Shown: positions 1 to 7,750, counted from the stretch's first letter. The stretch: DNA of 7,896 nt from Legionella sp. (GCA_003507515.1 DNVL01000159.1:4411-12306); one strand, 5' to 3'. The notes: generated by a model from the letters alone, not told the origin. Made by a program: numbers and translations.

Positions 1-80
1 TACGATAAACCATATAGGTATTTCATCACCCCGCATCGCTCGCTGGGTTCATTGTGGTGAATGGCTTGCACGAGAGAAAC
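1..80. other. Leader region upstream of rimP, no gene recognised
   Basis: This stretch precedes the preferred rimP start. In E. coli the rimP operon is preceded by an initiator tRNA gene, but no tRNA tail with a T-arm and CCA end is recognisable here. No good promoter or terminator is visible either. A purine-rich GAGAG at 73-77 lies just before the rimP ATG and probably acts as its ribosome binding site. The window edge cuts off whatever lies upstream. Confidence 0.4.
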
Positions 81-524
81 ATGATTCAACGCGAAATTGA
101 ACAATTAATACAGCCAACCCTTGACAGCATGGGATATGAGCTGTGGGGTTGCGAGTATCTGGCGCAGGGAAAACATTCCTTGTTGCGGATTTATATCGAT
201 ACCGCCGTCGGCATTGGCATGGAAGACTGCGAGAAAGTCAGTCGCCAGATCAGTGCAATTTTGGATGTCGAGGATCCTATTTCTGGAAATTACAGTTTAG
301 AAGTGTCTTCGCCCGGTATTCCAAGGCCCTTGTTTCATAGCCGCCAATATCAGCGGTATATGGGTTTGGACGTTCAAATTAAATTATTTAAGCCGGTGAA
401 TACAAAACGTAAATTTGTGGGTACGATTGCATCAGCCGATGAACAGACATTGGTGTTAACAATCGATAATAAGCAGCAGGATTTTCTTTTTTCAAATATT
501 GTGAAAGCAAATTTGACGGTCTAG
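81..524 (+). CDS. rimP: Ribosome maturation factor RimP
   Basis: RimP is a cytoplasmic protein that binds the free 30S subunit and helps its late assembly. The 147-residue product matches the family length (about 150 in E. coli). It carries the hallmark segments LRIYID (residues 35-40), LDVEDPI (61-67), LEVSSPG (73-79) followed by RPLF, and the C-terminal SNIVKANL (138-145) that ends the SH3-like domain. The N-terminal alpha/beta domain covers roughly residues 1-80. I chose the ATG at 81 because GAGAG lies a few bases upstream and E. coli RimP begins at about this point. An in-frame GTG pair at 54 and 57 would add nine residues and has no clear ribosome binding site. The stop codon lies 11 nt before the nusA ATG, as expected for the first gene of the nusA operon. 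Confidence 0.95.
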   Translation: MIQREIEQLIQPTLDSMGYELWGCEYLAQGKHSLLRIYIDTAVGIGMEDCEKVSRQISAILDVEDPISGNYSLEVSSPGIPRPLFHSRQYQRYMGLDVQIKLFKPVNTKRKFVGTIASADEQTLVLTIDNKQQDFLFSNIVKANLTV

Positions 525-535
525 TGAGGCGAGCC

Positions 536-2011
536 ATGAGCAAAGAATTGTTATTAGTTGCTGAAGCATTATCCAACGAGAAAGGCGTGAGCAAACAGGT
601 TGTTTTGGAGGCCATTCAATCGGCATTGGAATCAGCCACGCGCAAATTGTCTGACGCCGAATTTGGTATTCGCGTAGCCCTCGATGCCCGTACTGGTGAA
701 TATGAAACATTCCGTTATTGGGATGTCGTGGCGGATGATGCGGTTGAGTATCCAGATCGTGAGTTAACCCTTGAAGAAGGGCAAGCGCGTATGCCGTCCA
801 TTCAACTGGGTGGCCGCATAGAAGAATCCATGCCTTCTATCGAATTTGGTCGAATTGCAGCACAAACAGCACGTCAAGTGATCATTCAAAAAATTCGTGA
901 AGCAGAACGGCAGCTCGTGATTGATCAATTTAAAAATAGAATGGGTCAATTGGTTTATGGAACCGTTAAGAAAGTAACGCGTGATAACGTGATTATTGAT
1001 TTAGGAGGCAAAGCAGAAGCCTTTATGCCGCGTGCAGAAATGCTGCCTCAGGAAATGTTTCGGCCAAACGATCGTGTTCGCGCTTACCTGTATGACATTA
1101 ACGACCAAGCGCGTGGTCCTCAGTTGTTGGTGAGCCGCGTTCGGAAAGAAATGTTGATTGAATTATTCCGGATTGAAGTGCCAGAAATAGGCGAAAATAT
1201 CATTGAAGTGAAGGCTGCCGCGCGTGAACCCGGCAATCGGTCTAAAATTGCCGTCAAAACAAATGATGGTCGAATCGATCCCATTGGGGCGTTAGTCGGT
1301 ATGCGTGGTGCACGCGTACAAGCGGTCTCTAGTGAGTTAGGCGGTGAGCGTGTTGATATTGTCTTATGGGATGATAATGCGGCACAATTGGTGATCAATG
1401 CAATGGCGCCGGCTGACATTACCTCCATTGTGGTCGATGAAGACTCACACACCATGGACTTGGCGGTGCATAAAGACCAGTTGTCGCAAGCCATTGGTCG
1501 CAATGGTCAAAACGTGCGTTTGGCGAGTCAACTGACCGGTTGGACACTGAATGTGATGACCGTCGAAGAATTTGAAGGCAAGAGTCAGGAAGAATCGCTG
1601 AAAATTGTGAAGCTATTTACAACAGCACTGGCCATTGATGAAGAGATTGCATTGTTGCTGGTGGCCAATGGATTTTCATCGTTAGAAGAAATTGCTTATG
1701 TTCCGATAGATGAGTTGCTAGCCATCAAAGATTTTGATGAAGACATTGTTGAAGAATTACGTAATCGTGCAAATGACACGTTGTTAACCCAGGCGTTGGC
1801 ATCGGGTGAAGAGTTGGGTGGTCATGCCGTGAGCCTTGCCGCTATGGAAGGGATAACGCCAGAGTTAGCCATACAGTTTGCATCCATTGGTATTCGAACC
1901 ATGGATGATTTGGCAGAGCAATCGGTGGGTGAGCTTCTAGACATGCCTGGCATGACCGAAGAGAAAGCGGCTGCACTGATCATGAAAGCACGGGAACCTT
2001 GGTTTCAGTAG
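536..2011 (+). CDS. nusA: Transcription termination/antitermination factor NusA
   Basis: NusA binds RNA polymerase and nascent RNA, modulating pausing, intrinsic and Rho-dependent termination and antitermination. The 491-residue product aligns by eye along its length with the 495-residue E. coli protein. It has a polymerase-binding N-terminal domain (about 1-125), an S1 domain (about 136-200), and two KH domains. The first KH region contains [10 protein letters not shown] (255-264) and the second [13 protein letters not shown] (320-332). Two C-terminal acidic repeats (about 360-425 and 435-491) are present; these are typical of the gammaproteobacterial form, in which AR2 contacts the polymerase alpha subunit and autoinhibits RNA binding. 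I chose the ATG at 536 because GAGG (526-529) sits six bases upstream and MSKELL matches the E. coli N terminus. A GTG at 524, overlapping the rimP stop, would add only four residues. Confidence 0.96.
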   Translation: MSKELLLVAEALSNEKGVSKQVVLEAIQSALESATRKLSDAEFGIRVALDARTGEYETFRYWDVVADDAVEYPDRELTLEEGQARMPSIQLGGRIEESMPSIEFGRIAAQTARQVIIQKIREAERQLVIDQFKNRMGQLVYGTVKKVTRDNVIIDLGGKAEAFMPRAEMLPQEMFRPNDRVRAYLYDINDQARGPQLLVSRVRKEMLIELFRIEVPEIGENIIEVKAAAREPGNRSKIAVKTNDGRIDPIGALVGMRGARVQAVSSELGGERVDIVLWDDNAAQLVINAMAPADITSIVVDEDSHTMDLAVHKDQLSQAIGRNGQNVRLASQLTGWTLNVMTVEEFEGKSQEESLKIVKLFTTALAIDEEIALLLVANGFSSLEEIAYVPIDELLAIKDFDEDIVEELRNRANDTLLTQALASGEELGGHAVSLAAMEGITPELAIQFASIGIRTMDDLAEQSVGELLDMPGMTEEKAAALIMKAREPWFQ

Positions 2012-2036
2012 CATGTAATATCCATTTATGAATGAA

Positions 2037-2069
2037 GACGGGCCCTCAATAGGGCGGGTCTAAAGAGGG
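2037..2069 (+). promoter_or_regulatory. Hairpin in nusA-infB gap with alternative pairing to infB SD
   Basis: The 65-nt gap between nusA and infB contains GCCCT (2042-2046), loop CAAT and AGGGC (2051-2055). This 5-bp stem can be extended past a 2x2 mismatch by GAC (2037-2039) pairing with GTC (2058-2060). No T-run follows, so it is not an intrinsic terminator. CCCTC (2043-2047) is also exactly complementary to GAGGG (2065-2069), the infB Shine-Dalgarno core. The two pairings exclude each other, so an open and a closed infB ribosome binding site are both possible. The pairing is seen in the sequence; the regulation is inferred. Confidence 0.35.
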
Positions 2070-2076
2070 TTAAATT

Positions 2077-4599
2077 ATGGCGGATGTGACGGTAAAACAA
2101 TTGGCGCAAGTTGTGGGGATCCCTGTTGAGCGCTTATTGAGCCAGTTGCAGGAAGCTGGATTGTCCATGACTGATGAAGAACAGGTTGTTAGAGAAGATC
2201 AGAAACGCGTCCTCCTGAGCTACTTGAAAGGTGCGTCAAATGGAACAGAGCAATCAGCACCTGACAGAATTACATTAAGACGAAAAAGTGTATCGAAAGT
2301 CACCTTGGGCCATGATGCGCATAGTGGTAAAACCGTTAACATTGAGGTTCGTAAACAACGCGTGTATGTGAAAAGCAGTGCGCTCCCAGAGCAGCCGCCA
2401 ATAGAACCTGAAGTGGTTGCAGACACGCCTGTTATTGACGCGGTTATGCCTCCTGAAGCACCGATAGCCGAGCATGGGGTTGTTGAAGATCATGTCCCCG
2501 ATTTAAAACCGGTTGTCGATATTGTGGAAGATGCGTTAACCGTTGAGGCCCCAATTGCCCAGCCTATGGTTGATTCGGTTATCGAGGAACCTCTTGTTGT
2601 TGAAAATAAAGTCGAGAAGAAAAAGCCTGCCGCCAGTGATTCAACAGAAAGCAAGCCTGACTTTAAAAAAGCCAAGAAAAAAGGCAAATACCAGCCGCCG
2701 ACCAAGCGCGCTGAAAACGAAATTGATTTATCAGCCCACGCAAAACGCAATAAATCCAAACGACGCAAAGGCCATGAGAAATCCGAAAAATACCGTGAAG
2801 CGGAAGAGTCTTTAACGCATGGTTTTGCCATGCCAACCGCACCGGCTGTTCACGATGTGCTTATTCCTGAAACCATTACTGTCGCAGAGCTTGCCAAACG
2901 CATGTCTGTCAAGGCGGCTGCTGTCATTAAAGTGATGATAGGCTTGGGCGCCATGGCAACCATTAACCAAGTCATTGACCAGGAAACCGCTATTATTGTT
3001 GTGGAAGAAATGGGCCACGTTGCGCGTTTACTGAAAGATGATGCGATTGAACACACCCTGGATGATGCGGTTACCAAAGGCAGTTTGGATGAGCCGCGCG
3101 CACCTGTTGTGACCATCATGGGGCATGTCGATCACGGAAAAACATCCCTGTTGGATTATATTCGCCGTACGAAAGTAGCGGCAGGCGAGGCGGGTGGCAT
3201 TACACAGCATATTGGTGCGTACCATGTGACCACGTCAAAAGGTACGGTGACCTTTTTGGATACCCCAGGACACGCGGCATTTACAGCGATGCGAGCACGT
3301 GGCGCACAGGCAACGGATATTGTTATTTTGATTGTTGCAGCAGATGATGGGGTTAAACCACAAACCATTGAAGCCGTGCAACATGCGAAAGCGGCAAAAG
3401 TACCGATTATTGTTGCGATTAACAAAATGGATAAACCCGGTGTTGATCCGGAGCGTGTGATGACGGAGCTCTCGGGTTATGATGTCGTTCCTGAAGCATG
3501 GGGTGGCGACACGATGTTTGTTAATATTTCCGCAAAAACAGGGTTAGGTGTCGATGATTTATTGGATGCCATTTTGCTGCAAGCAGAAGTGCTGGAGTTA
3601 ACGGCGCATACCGATGGCGCCGCAAAGGGCGTGGTCATTGAATCCAGACTAGACAAAGGACGCGGTCCTGTGGCGACTATTCTGGTACAACGCGGAACGT
3701 TGCGCAAAGGCGACATCCTGTTAGCAGGCTTTCAATATGGCCGTGTTCGGGCGCTGGTGAGTGATAGCGGTGAGTTGGTGGATAGTGCGGGTCCTTCTAT
3801 GCCAGTTGAGGTTTTAGGGTTGTCAGCCATTCCCCATGCAGGCGATGAGGCCATTGTTGTACCGGATGAAAAAAGAGCACGTGAAGTCGCCTTGTTCCGT
3901 CAAGGAAAATTCCGTGATGTTAAATTGGCTAGACGTCAAAAAACATCGCTGGAAGGCATCTTTGAAAACATGACCGCGGCTGAAGTGAAAGTCATGAACG
4001 TGGTGCTGAAGGCTGATATGCAAGGCTCTGTTGAAGCCATCGCTGATGCATTGGTTAAATTATCCAATGATGAAGTGAAAGTAGAAATCATCGCCAGCGG
4101 TGTTGGCGGCATCACAGAGTCTGATGTGCACTTGGCTTTGGCGTCCAATGGATTATTGATTGGCTTTAACGTGCGGGCGGATGCCGGTGCGAAACGGCTT
4201 GCTGAACAAGAATCTGTACCGCTGAATTATTACAGTGTCATTTATGACATTGTCGATCAAGTGAAGGGCGCGTTGACGGGCATGCTGTCTCCTCAGTTTA
4301 AAGAAGAAATCGTCGGGATTGCTGAAGTGCGTGATGTGTTCCGCTCACCAAAAATTGGCGCGATTGCGGGATGCATGGTGATCGAAGGGTTGATTAAACG
4401 CAACAATCCCATTCGTGTATTGCGCAATAACATCGTGATTTACGAAGGCACATTGGAATCGCTGCGTCGATTTAAAGATGACGTGCTAGAGGTTCGGCAA
4501 GGCATTGAATGCGGCATTGGTGTTAAAAACTACAATGACGTGAAGCCAGGCGATCTCATTGAGGTCTTTGAAACCATCGAAATCAAGCGAACATTATGA
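2077..4599 (+). CDS. infB: Translation initiation factor IF2
   Basis: IF2 is the GTPase that brings initiator fMet-tRNA to the 30S subunit and promotes 50S joining. The 840-residue product has an N-terminal IF2-N module (about 1-52) and an IF2-associated segment with TLRRK and [10 protein letters not shown] (about 63-98). A variable linker follows (about 100-250), acidic and proline/valine-rich at first, then lysine/arginine-rich. The second IF2-N module is at about 260-318. GTPase motifs are intact: G1 GHVDHGKT (349-356), G2 [11 protein letters not shown]3 DTPGH (395-399), G4 NKMD (449-452) and G5 SAK (485-487). Beta-barrel domains and the fMet-tRNA-binding C domain follow. The ATG at 2077 is preceded by AGAGGG (2064-2069) at good spacing. 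The stop overlaps the rbfA start as ATGA. Several in-frame Met codons lie in the linker, but none has a clear ribosome binding site for a short isoform. Confidence 0.97.
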   Translation: MADVTVKQLAQVVGIPVERLLSQLQEAGLSMTDEEQVVREDQKRVLLSYLKGASNGTEQSAPDRITLRRKSVSKVTLGHDAHSGKTVNIEVRKQRVYVKSSALPEQPPIEPEVVADTPVIDAVMPPEAPIAEHGVVEDHVPDLKPVVDIVEDALTVEAPIAQPMVDSVIEEPLVVENKVEKKKPAASDSTESKPDFKKAKKKGKYQPPTKRAENEIDLSAHAKRNKSKRRKGHEKSEKYREAEESLTHGFAMPTAPAVHDVLIPETITVAELAKRMSVKAAAVIKVMIGLGAMATINQVIDQETAIIVVEEMGHVARLLKDDAIEHTLDDAVTKGSLDEPRAPVVTIMGHVDHGKTSLLDYIRRTKVAAGEAGGITQHIGAYHVTTSKGTVTFLDTPGHAAFTAMRARGAQATDIVILIVAADDGVKPQTIEAVQHAKAAKVPIIVAINKMDKPGVDPERVMTELSGYDVVPEAWGGDTMFVNISAKTGLGVDDLLDAILLQAEVLELTAHTDGAAKGVVIESRLDKGRGPVATILVQRGTLRKGDILLAGFQYGRVRALVSDSGELVDSAGPSMPVEVLGLSAIPHAGDEAIVVPDEKRAREVALFRQGKFRDVKLARRQKTSLEGIFENMTAAEVKVMNVVLKADMQGSVEAIADALVKLSNDEVKVEIIASGVGGITESDVHLALASNGLLIGFNVRADAGAKRLAEQESVPLNYYSVIYDIVDQVKGALTGMLSPQFKEEIVGIAEVRDVFRSPKIGAIAGCMVIEGLIKRNNPIRVLRNNIVIYEGTLESLRRFKDDVLEVRQGIECGIGVKNYNDVKPGDLIEVFETIEIKRTL

Positions 4600-4970
4600 G
4601 CACTGACTTTAAGCGAACGGACCGTATTGCAGAAATGATGCAGCGTAAACTGGCGCAAATCATTAAACAAGAAGTCAAAGACCCGAGACTGCCTAGCTTT
4701 ATTACCATTTCTGCCGTGACGGTGACCAAAGACCTAGGCCATGCCAAAGTCTATTTCACCGTTTTAAATGACGAAGCGGGCATGGCTGAAGCGATTTTAA
4801 ATGCAGCAGCGAGCTATTTGCGTTCGGCATTGGCGCGCACCCTTACGTTGCGTACGGTGCCCCAGCTGCATTTTATTCTCGATAAATCCATTGAATACGG
4901 TCGTCATTTAAGCCGATTAATTGATGAAGTAAACCCACCAGAACCCGATGATGAACGAAAAGCCGACTGA
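4596..4970 (+). CDS. rbfA: 30S ribosome-binding factor RbfA
   Basis: RbfA is a small KH-fold protein that binds the immature 30S subunit and assists 16S rRNA 5'-end maturation and cold adaptation. The 124-residue product shows the family landmarks: an N-terminal helix with R-x-x-R-I-A-E-M-M-Q, then the signature KDPRLP (28-33), the strand [11 protein letters not shown], and the C-terminal [12 protein letters not shown] followed by the helix leading to a charged tail. At the interhelical kink, where E. coli has Ala-Ser-Gly, this protein reads Ala-Ala-Ser, so the usual glycine is replaced by serine. The start overlaps the infB stop (ATGA) with no strong ribosome binding site, which suggests translational coupling to infB. 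The 3' end overlaps truB by 23 nt. Confidence 0.94.
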   Translation: MSTDFKRTDRIAEMMQRKLAQIIKQEVKDPRLPSFITISAVTVTKDLGHAKVYFTVLNDEAGMAEAILNAAASYLRSALARTLTLRTVPQLHFILDKSIEYGRHLSRLIDEVNPPEPDDERKAD

Positions 4971-5859
4971 TAAGCAGGTCGTGAATGGCCTCTTGCTCGT
5001 CAATAAACCCCGTGACCTGACATCCAATGCCGTTCTTCAACAAGTAAAGCGTTTGTTTCATGCGAAAAAAGCGGGTCATACCGGTAGCTTGGATCCGCTG
5101 GCCACGGGCATGTTGCCGCTCTGTTTTGGTGAGGCGACTAAATTTAGTCAATATTTGTTGGATGCGGACAAATGTTACGAGGTCACGGGCTTGCTTGGGA
5201 TTAAAACCAATACGGCCGATGCCATGGGGGAAGAAATAGCCCGAGTGGATGACTTTACGATATCAGAAGACGCACTGAAGGCCGTATTAGCCGAGTTTAT
5301 AGGTCCTATTTTCCAACTGCCTTCAATGTTCTCAGCCCTCAAACACCATGGCAAACCTTTGTATAAATTTGCGCGAGAGGGCATTGATATAGAGCGCAAA
5401 CCGCGTGAAGTCACCATCCATGATTTGCAATTAAATGGTTTCGATGGCCGTTTATTTCAATTGACCGTGACGTGCAGCAAAGGCACATACATCCGCAATT
5501 TGGTCGAAGACATTGGTGAGCGCTTAGGCGTATATGCACATGTCACAAAATTGCACCGTACTTATACGGCGGGGCTAGCAGACGAGCCAATGTATCCCCT
5601 GGATGCGTTGGCCGGTATGTCGCATGCCGGCCTCCATGAATGTTTATTGCCTATGGAGCGCGCGGTTGACTATTTGCCTCCCCTTACTCTTGATGATGAT
5701 GCCGTGTTTGCTTTGCGTCAAGGCAAGATGGTCTGTATTCCAGATGCAATGGATTGGACGGTTGGCGTGCGATTGTACGACAACGAAAAGCAGCTGATCG
5801 GTTTAGGGGAATGGGAATCAGCCGGCGTTTTGAAAGTAAAACGCTTGCTTGGGTTTTGA
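4948..5859 (+). CDS. truB: tRNA pseudouridine(55) synthase TruB
   Basis: TruB isomerises uridine 55 in the T-loop of tRNAs to pseudouridine and also acts as a tRNA folding chaperone. The 303-residue product (314 in E. coli) has the entry motif NGLLLVNKP (13-21), the catalytic motif [15 protein letters not shown] with nucleophile Asp49, the active-site tyrosine in DKCYEV (Tyr77), PSMFSALK (125-132), and the SKGTYIR segment with Arg183. A short PUA-like region ends the protein. Two adjacent ATGs (4948 and 4951) lie inside rbfA and lack a good Shine-Dalgarno sequence, so translation is probably coupled to rbfA. A GTG at 4981 after the rbfA stop is possible, but its AGG is only two bases away, and it would leave almost nothing before the conserved core. 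rpsO, the usual next gene in E. coli, does not follow. Confidence 0.95.
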   Translation: MMNEKPTDKQVVNGLLLVNKPRDLTSNAVLQQVKRLFHAKKAGHTGSLDPLATGMLPLCFGEATKFSQYLLDADKCYEVTGLLGIKTNTADAMGEEIARVDDFTISEDALKAVLAEFIGPIFQLPSMFSALKHHGKPLYKFAREGIDIERKPREVTIHDLQLNGFDGRLFQLTVTCSKGTYIRNLVEDIGERLGVYAHVTKLHRTYTAGLADEPMYPLDALAGMSHAGLHECLLPMERAVDYLPPLTLDDDAVFALRQGKMVCIPDAMDWTVGVRLYDNEKQLIGLGEWESAGVLKVKRLLGF

Positions 5860-5866
5860 CGAAAAA

Positions 5867-5896
5867 TTGACATGCCAACATGGTAAGCCCTATAAT
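5867..5896 (+). promoter_or_regulatory. Consensus sigma70 promoter for the toxin-antitoxin module
   Basis: A perfect -35 box TTGACA (5867-5872) and a perfect -10 box TATAAT (5891-5896) are separated by 18 nt, one more than the optimum. Transcription would start near 5903-5905, leaving a leader of about 30 nt before the antitoxin ATG. The -35 begins 7 nt after the truB stop, so the downstream genes have their own promoter. An imperfect dyad TGCCA-ACA-TGGTA (5873-5885) lies in the spacer and is a possible operator for antitoxin autoregulation; that role is inferred. Confidence 0.75.
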
Positions 5897-5932
5897 TAAT
5901 GCAGAATACAGATCTTTATTTTGGTCGTTAAA

Positions 5933-6166
5933 ATGCAAGTCGCTAGCATTAGCGAGTTAAAGAAAAATCCAACGAAACTCATTAATGATGCGCATGGAAT
6001 GCCCGTGGTTATTCTCAACCACAACATCGCCGCCGCTTACTTGATCCCAGTGGATACGTTTGAAAAACTGATGGATGCTGTTGATGATAACGAACTTAAA
6101 AACATAGTAGAACAACGCCTTTCAGCGCCATTCACATCAATTAAGGTTGAGCTTGATGATCTATGA
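5933..6166 (+). CDS. Type II antitoxin, Phd/YefM (RelB-like) family
   Basis: This is probably the antitoxin of a RelE-type toxin-antitoxin pair. It would bind and neutralise the toxin through its C-terminal half and repress its own promoter through its N-terminal half. The 77-residue product opens with a Phd/YefM-like pattern (SISELKKNPTKLI, residues 5-17), followed by MPVVILNHN and AAAYLIPVDTFEKLMD. The end is an acidic tail (VELDDL) typical of toxin-wrapping segments. I chose the ATG at 5933 because the conserved region starts there. A TTG at 5921 would add four residues. The ribosome binding site is weak (GG at 5923-5924). The gene follows a consensus promoter, and its last 11 nt overlap the toxin start at 6156, the usual coupled arrangement. 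The reading frame is intact. The family call rests on pattern recognition, not a search. Confidence 0.85.
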   Translation: MQVASISELKKNPTKLINDAHGMPVVILNHNIAAAYLIPVDTFEKLMDAVDDNELKNIVEQRLSAPFTSIKVELDDL

Positions 6167-6448
6167 GCTGCATTTTCACCCTCTTGTCTTAAAAGAATGG
6201 AAAAACTATCCGAGGAATTGCAAGAGCAATTTAAAAAACAATTAAAACGGCGACTGGAAAACCCGCATGTTATTTCTGCCAAATTGAGCGGGCAGCTTAA
6301 GGATTGCTACAAGATCAAATTACATCAAGCGGGCTATCGATTGGTCTATCAAGTGCACGATAATAGAATGCTCCTCTTGGTGGTTGCCGTGGGCAAACGA
6401 AACAAAAATAAAGTCTATGAGACAGCTGAAGGTAGGCAGGAGCCGTAG
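6156..6448 (+). pseudogene. RelE/ParE-family toxin, frameshifted
   Basis: RelE-type toxins are small ribosome-dependent mRNA endonucleases. Reading from the ATG at 6156 gives MIYELHFHPLVLKEWK, the normal RelE beginning. The frame then runs off after the AAAAAC at 6201-6206 and stops at TAA 6243-6245, giving 29 residues. The rest of the toxin lies in the -1 frame: LSEELQEQFKKQLKRRLENPHV, then KLSG, DCYKIKL, GYRLVYQV and VAVGKRNKNKVY. It includes the arginines and tyrosine expected at the RelE active site. One added A in the A5 run would give a continuous 97-residue protein reading EWKKLSEEL. An ATG at 6197 could start the second part, but it has no proper ribosome binding site and would lose the first beta strand. 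The options are a true inactivating mutation, a homopolymer sequencing error, or rescue by slippage. Confidence 0.85.
6438..6442 (+). promoter_or_regulatory. Shine-Dalgarno sequence that sets the ychJ GTG start
   Basis: AGGAG lies inside the end of the toxin frame, 7 nt before the GTG at 6450. It supports GTG as the true start of the YchJ-like gene rather than the upstream in-frame ATGs at 6384 and 6417, which lie within toxin coding sequence. Confidence 0.7.
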
Positions 6449-6449
6449 A

Positions 6450-6938
6450 GTGAATAAGATACGTGATGATGTGTGCCCCTGTGATTCTCAAAAAAATTAT
6501 TTATTCTGTTGTGAGCCTTTTATCACGGGCAAACAACGTCCAGAGACGCCAGAAGCGCTAATGCGTTCTCGGTATTCAGCTTATACAATGGCTAATATTG
6601 ATTACATCAAAGAGACCATGCGCGGCAACGCCTTGGCTGGCTTTCAAGAGCTGGATGCAAAACGTTGGGCAAAAAGAGTTACCTGGATTAAGCTCAATGT
6701 ACTTAAGTCCGTCACTGAAAGCTTAAGCCTAGGTTATGTGGAGTTTGAGGCAAGTTTTGTGGATGGTTCTCATTTAAAATCAATACATGAAAAAAGTGAG
6801 TTTATATTTGAAAAGGGGCGGTGGTATTATGTTGGTGGCCAACATCTACCAACCACTCATACTGAACAAATAATATCTCGTACCATGGATTGCCCTTGTG
6901 GTAGCCATCGTAAATTTAAAAATTGCCATGGAACATGA
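6450..6938 (+). CDS. ychJ: YchJ-family (UPF0225) protein with two SEC-C motifs
   Basis: The product is a 162-residue soluble protein resembling E. coli YchJ (about 152 residues), whose biochemical function is not established. An N-terminal zinc-type SEC-C motif has Cys9, Cys11, Cys20 and Cys21. The central region contains the YchJ signature PEALMRSRYSAYTMANIDYI and an NTF2-like fold region ending in GRWYYVGG. The C-terminal SEC-C motif CPCGSHRKFKNCH has Cys148, Cys150, Cys159 and His160 as possible zinc ligands, very like the tail of SecA. The GTG start has a good AGGAG, and residue numbering assumes it. It begins 1 nt after the toxin stop, so it may be co-transcribed with the toxin-antitoxin pair from the promoter at 5867. 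Base composition looks more AT-rich than in the upstream operon. What it does beside a toxin module is unknown. Confidence 0.9.
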   Translation: MNKIRDDVCPCDSQKNYLFCCEPFITGKQRPETPEALMRSRYSAYTMANIDYIKETMRGNALAGFQELDAKRWAKRVTWIKLNVLKSVTESLSLGYVEFEASFVDGSHLKSIHEKSEFIFEKGRWYYVGGQHLPTTHTEQIISRTMDCPCGSHRKFKNCHGT

Positions 6939-6978
6939 TGTCATCGATGGTAATAAATGGTGCGCGAAGATTAAAGAT

Positions 6979-6983
6979 AGGGG
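6979..6983 (+). promoter_or_regulatory. Ribosome binding site of the methyltransferase gene
   Basis: AGGGG lies 5 nt before the ATG at 6989, which fixes the start. No convincing promoter is seen in the 50-nt gap after ychJ, so the gene may be read through from upstream. Confidence 0.6.
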
Positions 6984-6988
6984 TATAA

Positions 6989-7750
6989 ATGACACAACAG
7001 AAACTGGGTAGTTACCTTAGCTTATGTACTCAATTTTATGACTTGATTAGACCAGAACCACCTGAGGATGCTTACGCATTTTATCGCTCTTATATGAGCA
7101 ATGCAGTGGGCTCTATTTTGGAACCCATGTGTGGAACGGGTCGCTTTCTACTCCCCTTACTTCAAGAAGGCTTTGACGTTCACGGCTTTGATGCAAGTGA
7201 GCATATGTTAGAGGCGTTGCATGCCAAGGCCGCTCTAAGGCATCTCCACCCAACAGTGTGGCATGGTTTTGTTGAAGATTTAGCGAAGACAGAACAATAT
7301 GGCCTGATTTTTATTCCTAGCGGTTCGTTTGGCCATATTATTGATTTAGATGTAGTTAAGAAATCCCTAAAAGTACTATATGAACATTTAAGTGAAGATG
7401 GCATTTTAGTTTTTGAGGCAGAATCGTCCAAATCTGTACCAAATCAATTTGGCATTTGGCGTGGGCTTGTGTGCCATAAGCCAGATGGTAAAATGATTAT
7501 TGTAAACCGTTTAAAGACACTTGAAGATAGTGTATGTCACTCAATTGATAGGTACGAGCTTATTGATGGGAGCCAAATCATTCAGACTGAAATTGAAACA
7601 TTTAATGTCCGCCTTTACGATGATTCTTCCGTTTTAATTAATATGCTTAAAACAGTCGGCTTCAGAGAAATTAGGATGATGAATCCATTTGATAGGAATT
7701 CAATTTCAGACATAGGCGCACCCACCATTGTGTATGAATGTAAGAAATAA
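6989..7750 (+). CDS. Class I SAM-dependent methyltransferase, substrate unknown
   Basis: The 253-residue product has the Rossmann-type S-adenosylmethionine fold. Motif I is ILEPMCGTGRF (43-53), a variant of the acidic-x-G-x-G-x-G loop with Pro-Met-Cys in place of the first glycine region. The acidic residue after strand beta-2 is Asp68 in GFDASEHMLEAL. LIFIPSGSFGHI (106-117) fits the motif IV position, and the LSEDGILVFEAES strand-turn (134-146) fits the post-motif region. The C-terminal half, rich in beta strands, ends with a GFREIRMM segment typical of small-molecule methyltransferases. No signal peptide or membrane segment is apparent. The N terminus (CTQFYDLIRP) resembles free-standing methyltransferases with a Y-D segment before the SAM domain. 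The substrate cannot be deduced from the sequence or its neighbours (YchJ and a toxin-antitoxin pair). It lies 50 nt after ychJ with a good ribosome binding site. Confidence 0.85.
   Translation: MTQQKLGSYLSLCTQFYDLIRPEPPEDAYAFYRSYMSNAVGSILEPMCGTGRFLLPLLQEGFDVHGFDASEHMLEALHAKAALRHLHPTVWHGFVEDLAKTEQYGLIFIPSGSFGHIIDLDVVKKSLKVLYEHLSEDGILVFEAESSKSVPNQFGIWRGLVCHKPDGKMIIVNRLKTLEDSVCHSIDRYELIDGSQIIQTEIETFNVRLYDDSSVLINMLKTVGFREIRMMNPFDRNSISDIGAPTIVYECKK

Noticed and set aside
1..60. Possible tRNA 3' end before rimP, as in E. coli metY-rimP
   Set aside because: The GGGTTCATT at 45-53 is only loosely T-loop like. There is no matching T-stem or CCA end, and the window is cut.
54..80. GTG start for rimP at 54
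   Set aside because: It lacks a ribosome binding site and adds residues not seen in E. coli RimP. The ATG at 81 with GAGAG upstream fits better.
1120..1503. Long minus-strand open frame opposite nusA, and others opposite infB
   Set aside because: These are shadows of strongly conserved + strand genes and show no recognisable protein features.
2400..2840. Internal start for a short IF2 isoform, as in E. coli
   Set aside because: In-frame ATG codons in the linker have no Shine-Dalgarno sequence at usable spacing.
5831..5866. Intrinsic terminator after truB
   Set aside because: AAAAC/GTTTT gives only a weak 5-bp AT-rich stem with a 10-nt loop inside the truB end, and no T-run follows.
6201..6206. 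Classic -1 programmed frameshift heptamer at the toxin A-run
   Set aside because: In frame 0 the site reads G-AAA-AAC, which lacks the first matching A of a canonical X-XXY-YYZ heptamer. Slippage remains possible but is not supported by a classic signal.
6197..6448. Stand-alone 83-residue toxin starting at ATG 6197
   Set aside because: There is no properly spaced Shine-Dalgarno sequence. The missing N-terminal strand is plainly encoded just upstream in the other frame.
6890..6988. Promoter for the methyltransferase
   Set aside because: Candidate hexamers (TTGCCC, TTGCCA, TAATAA) do not pair at acceptable spacing or match consensus well.
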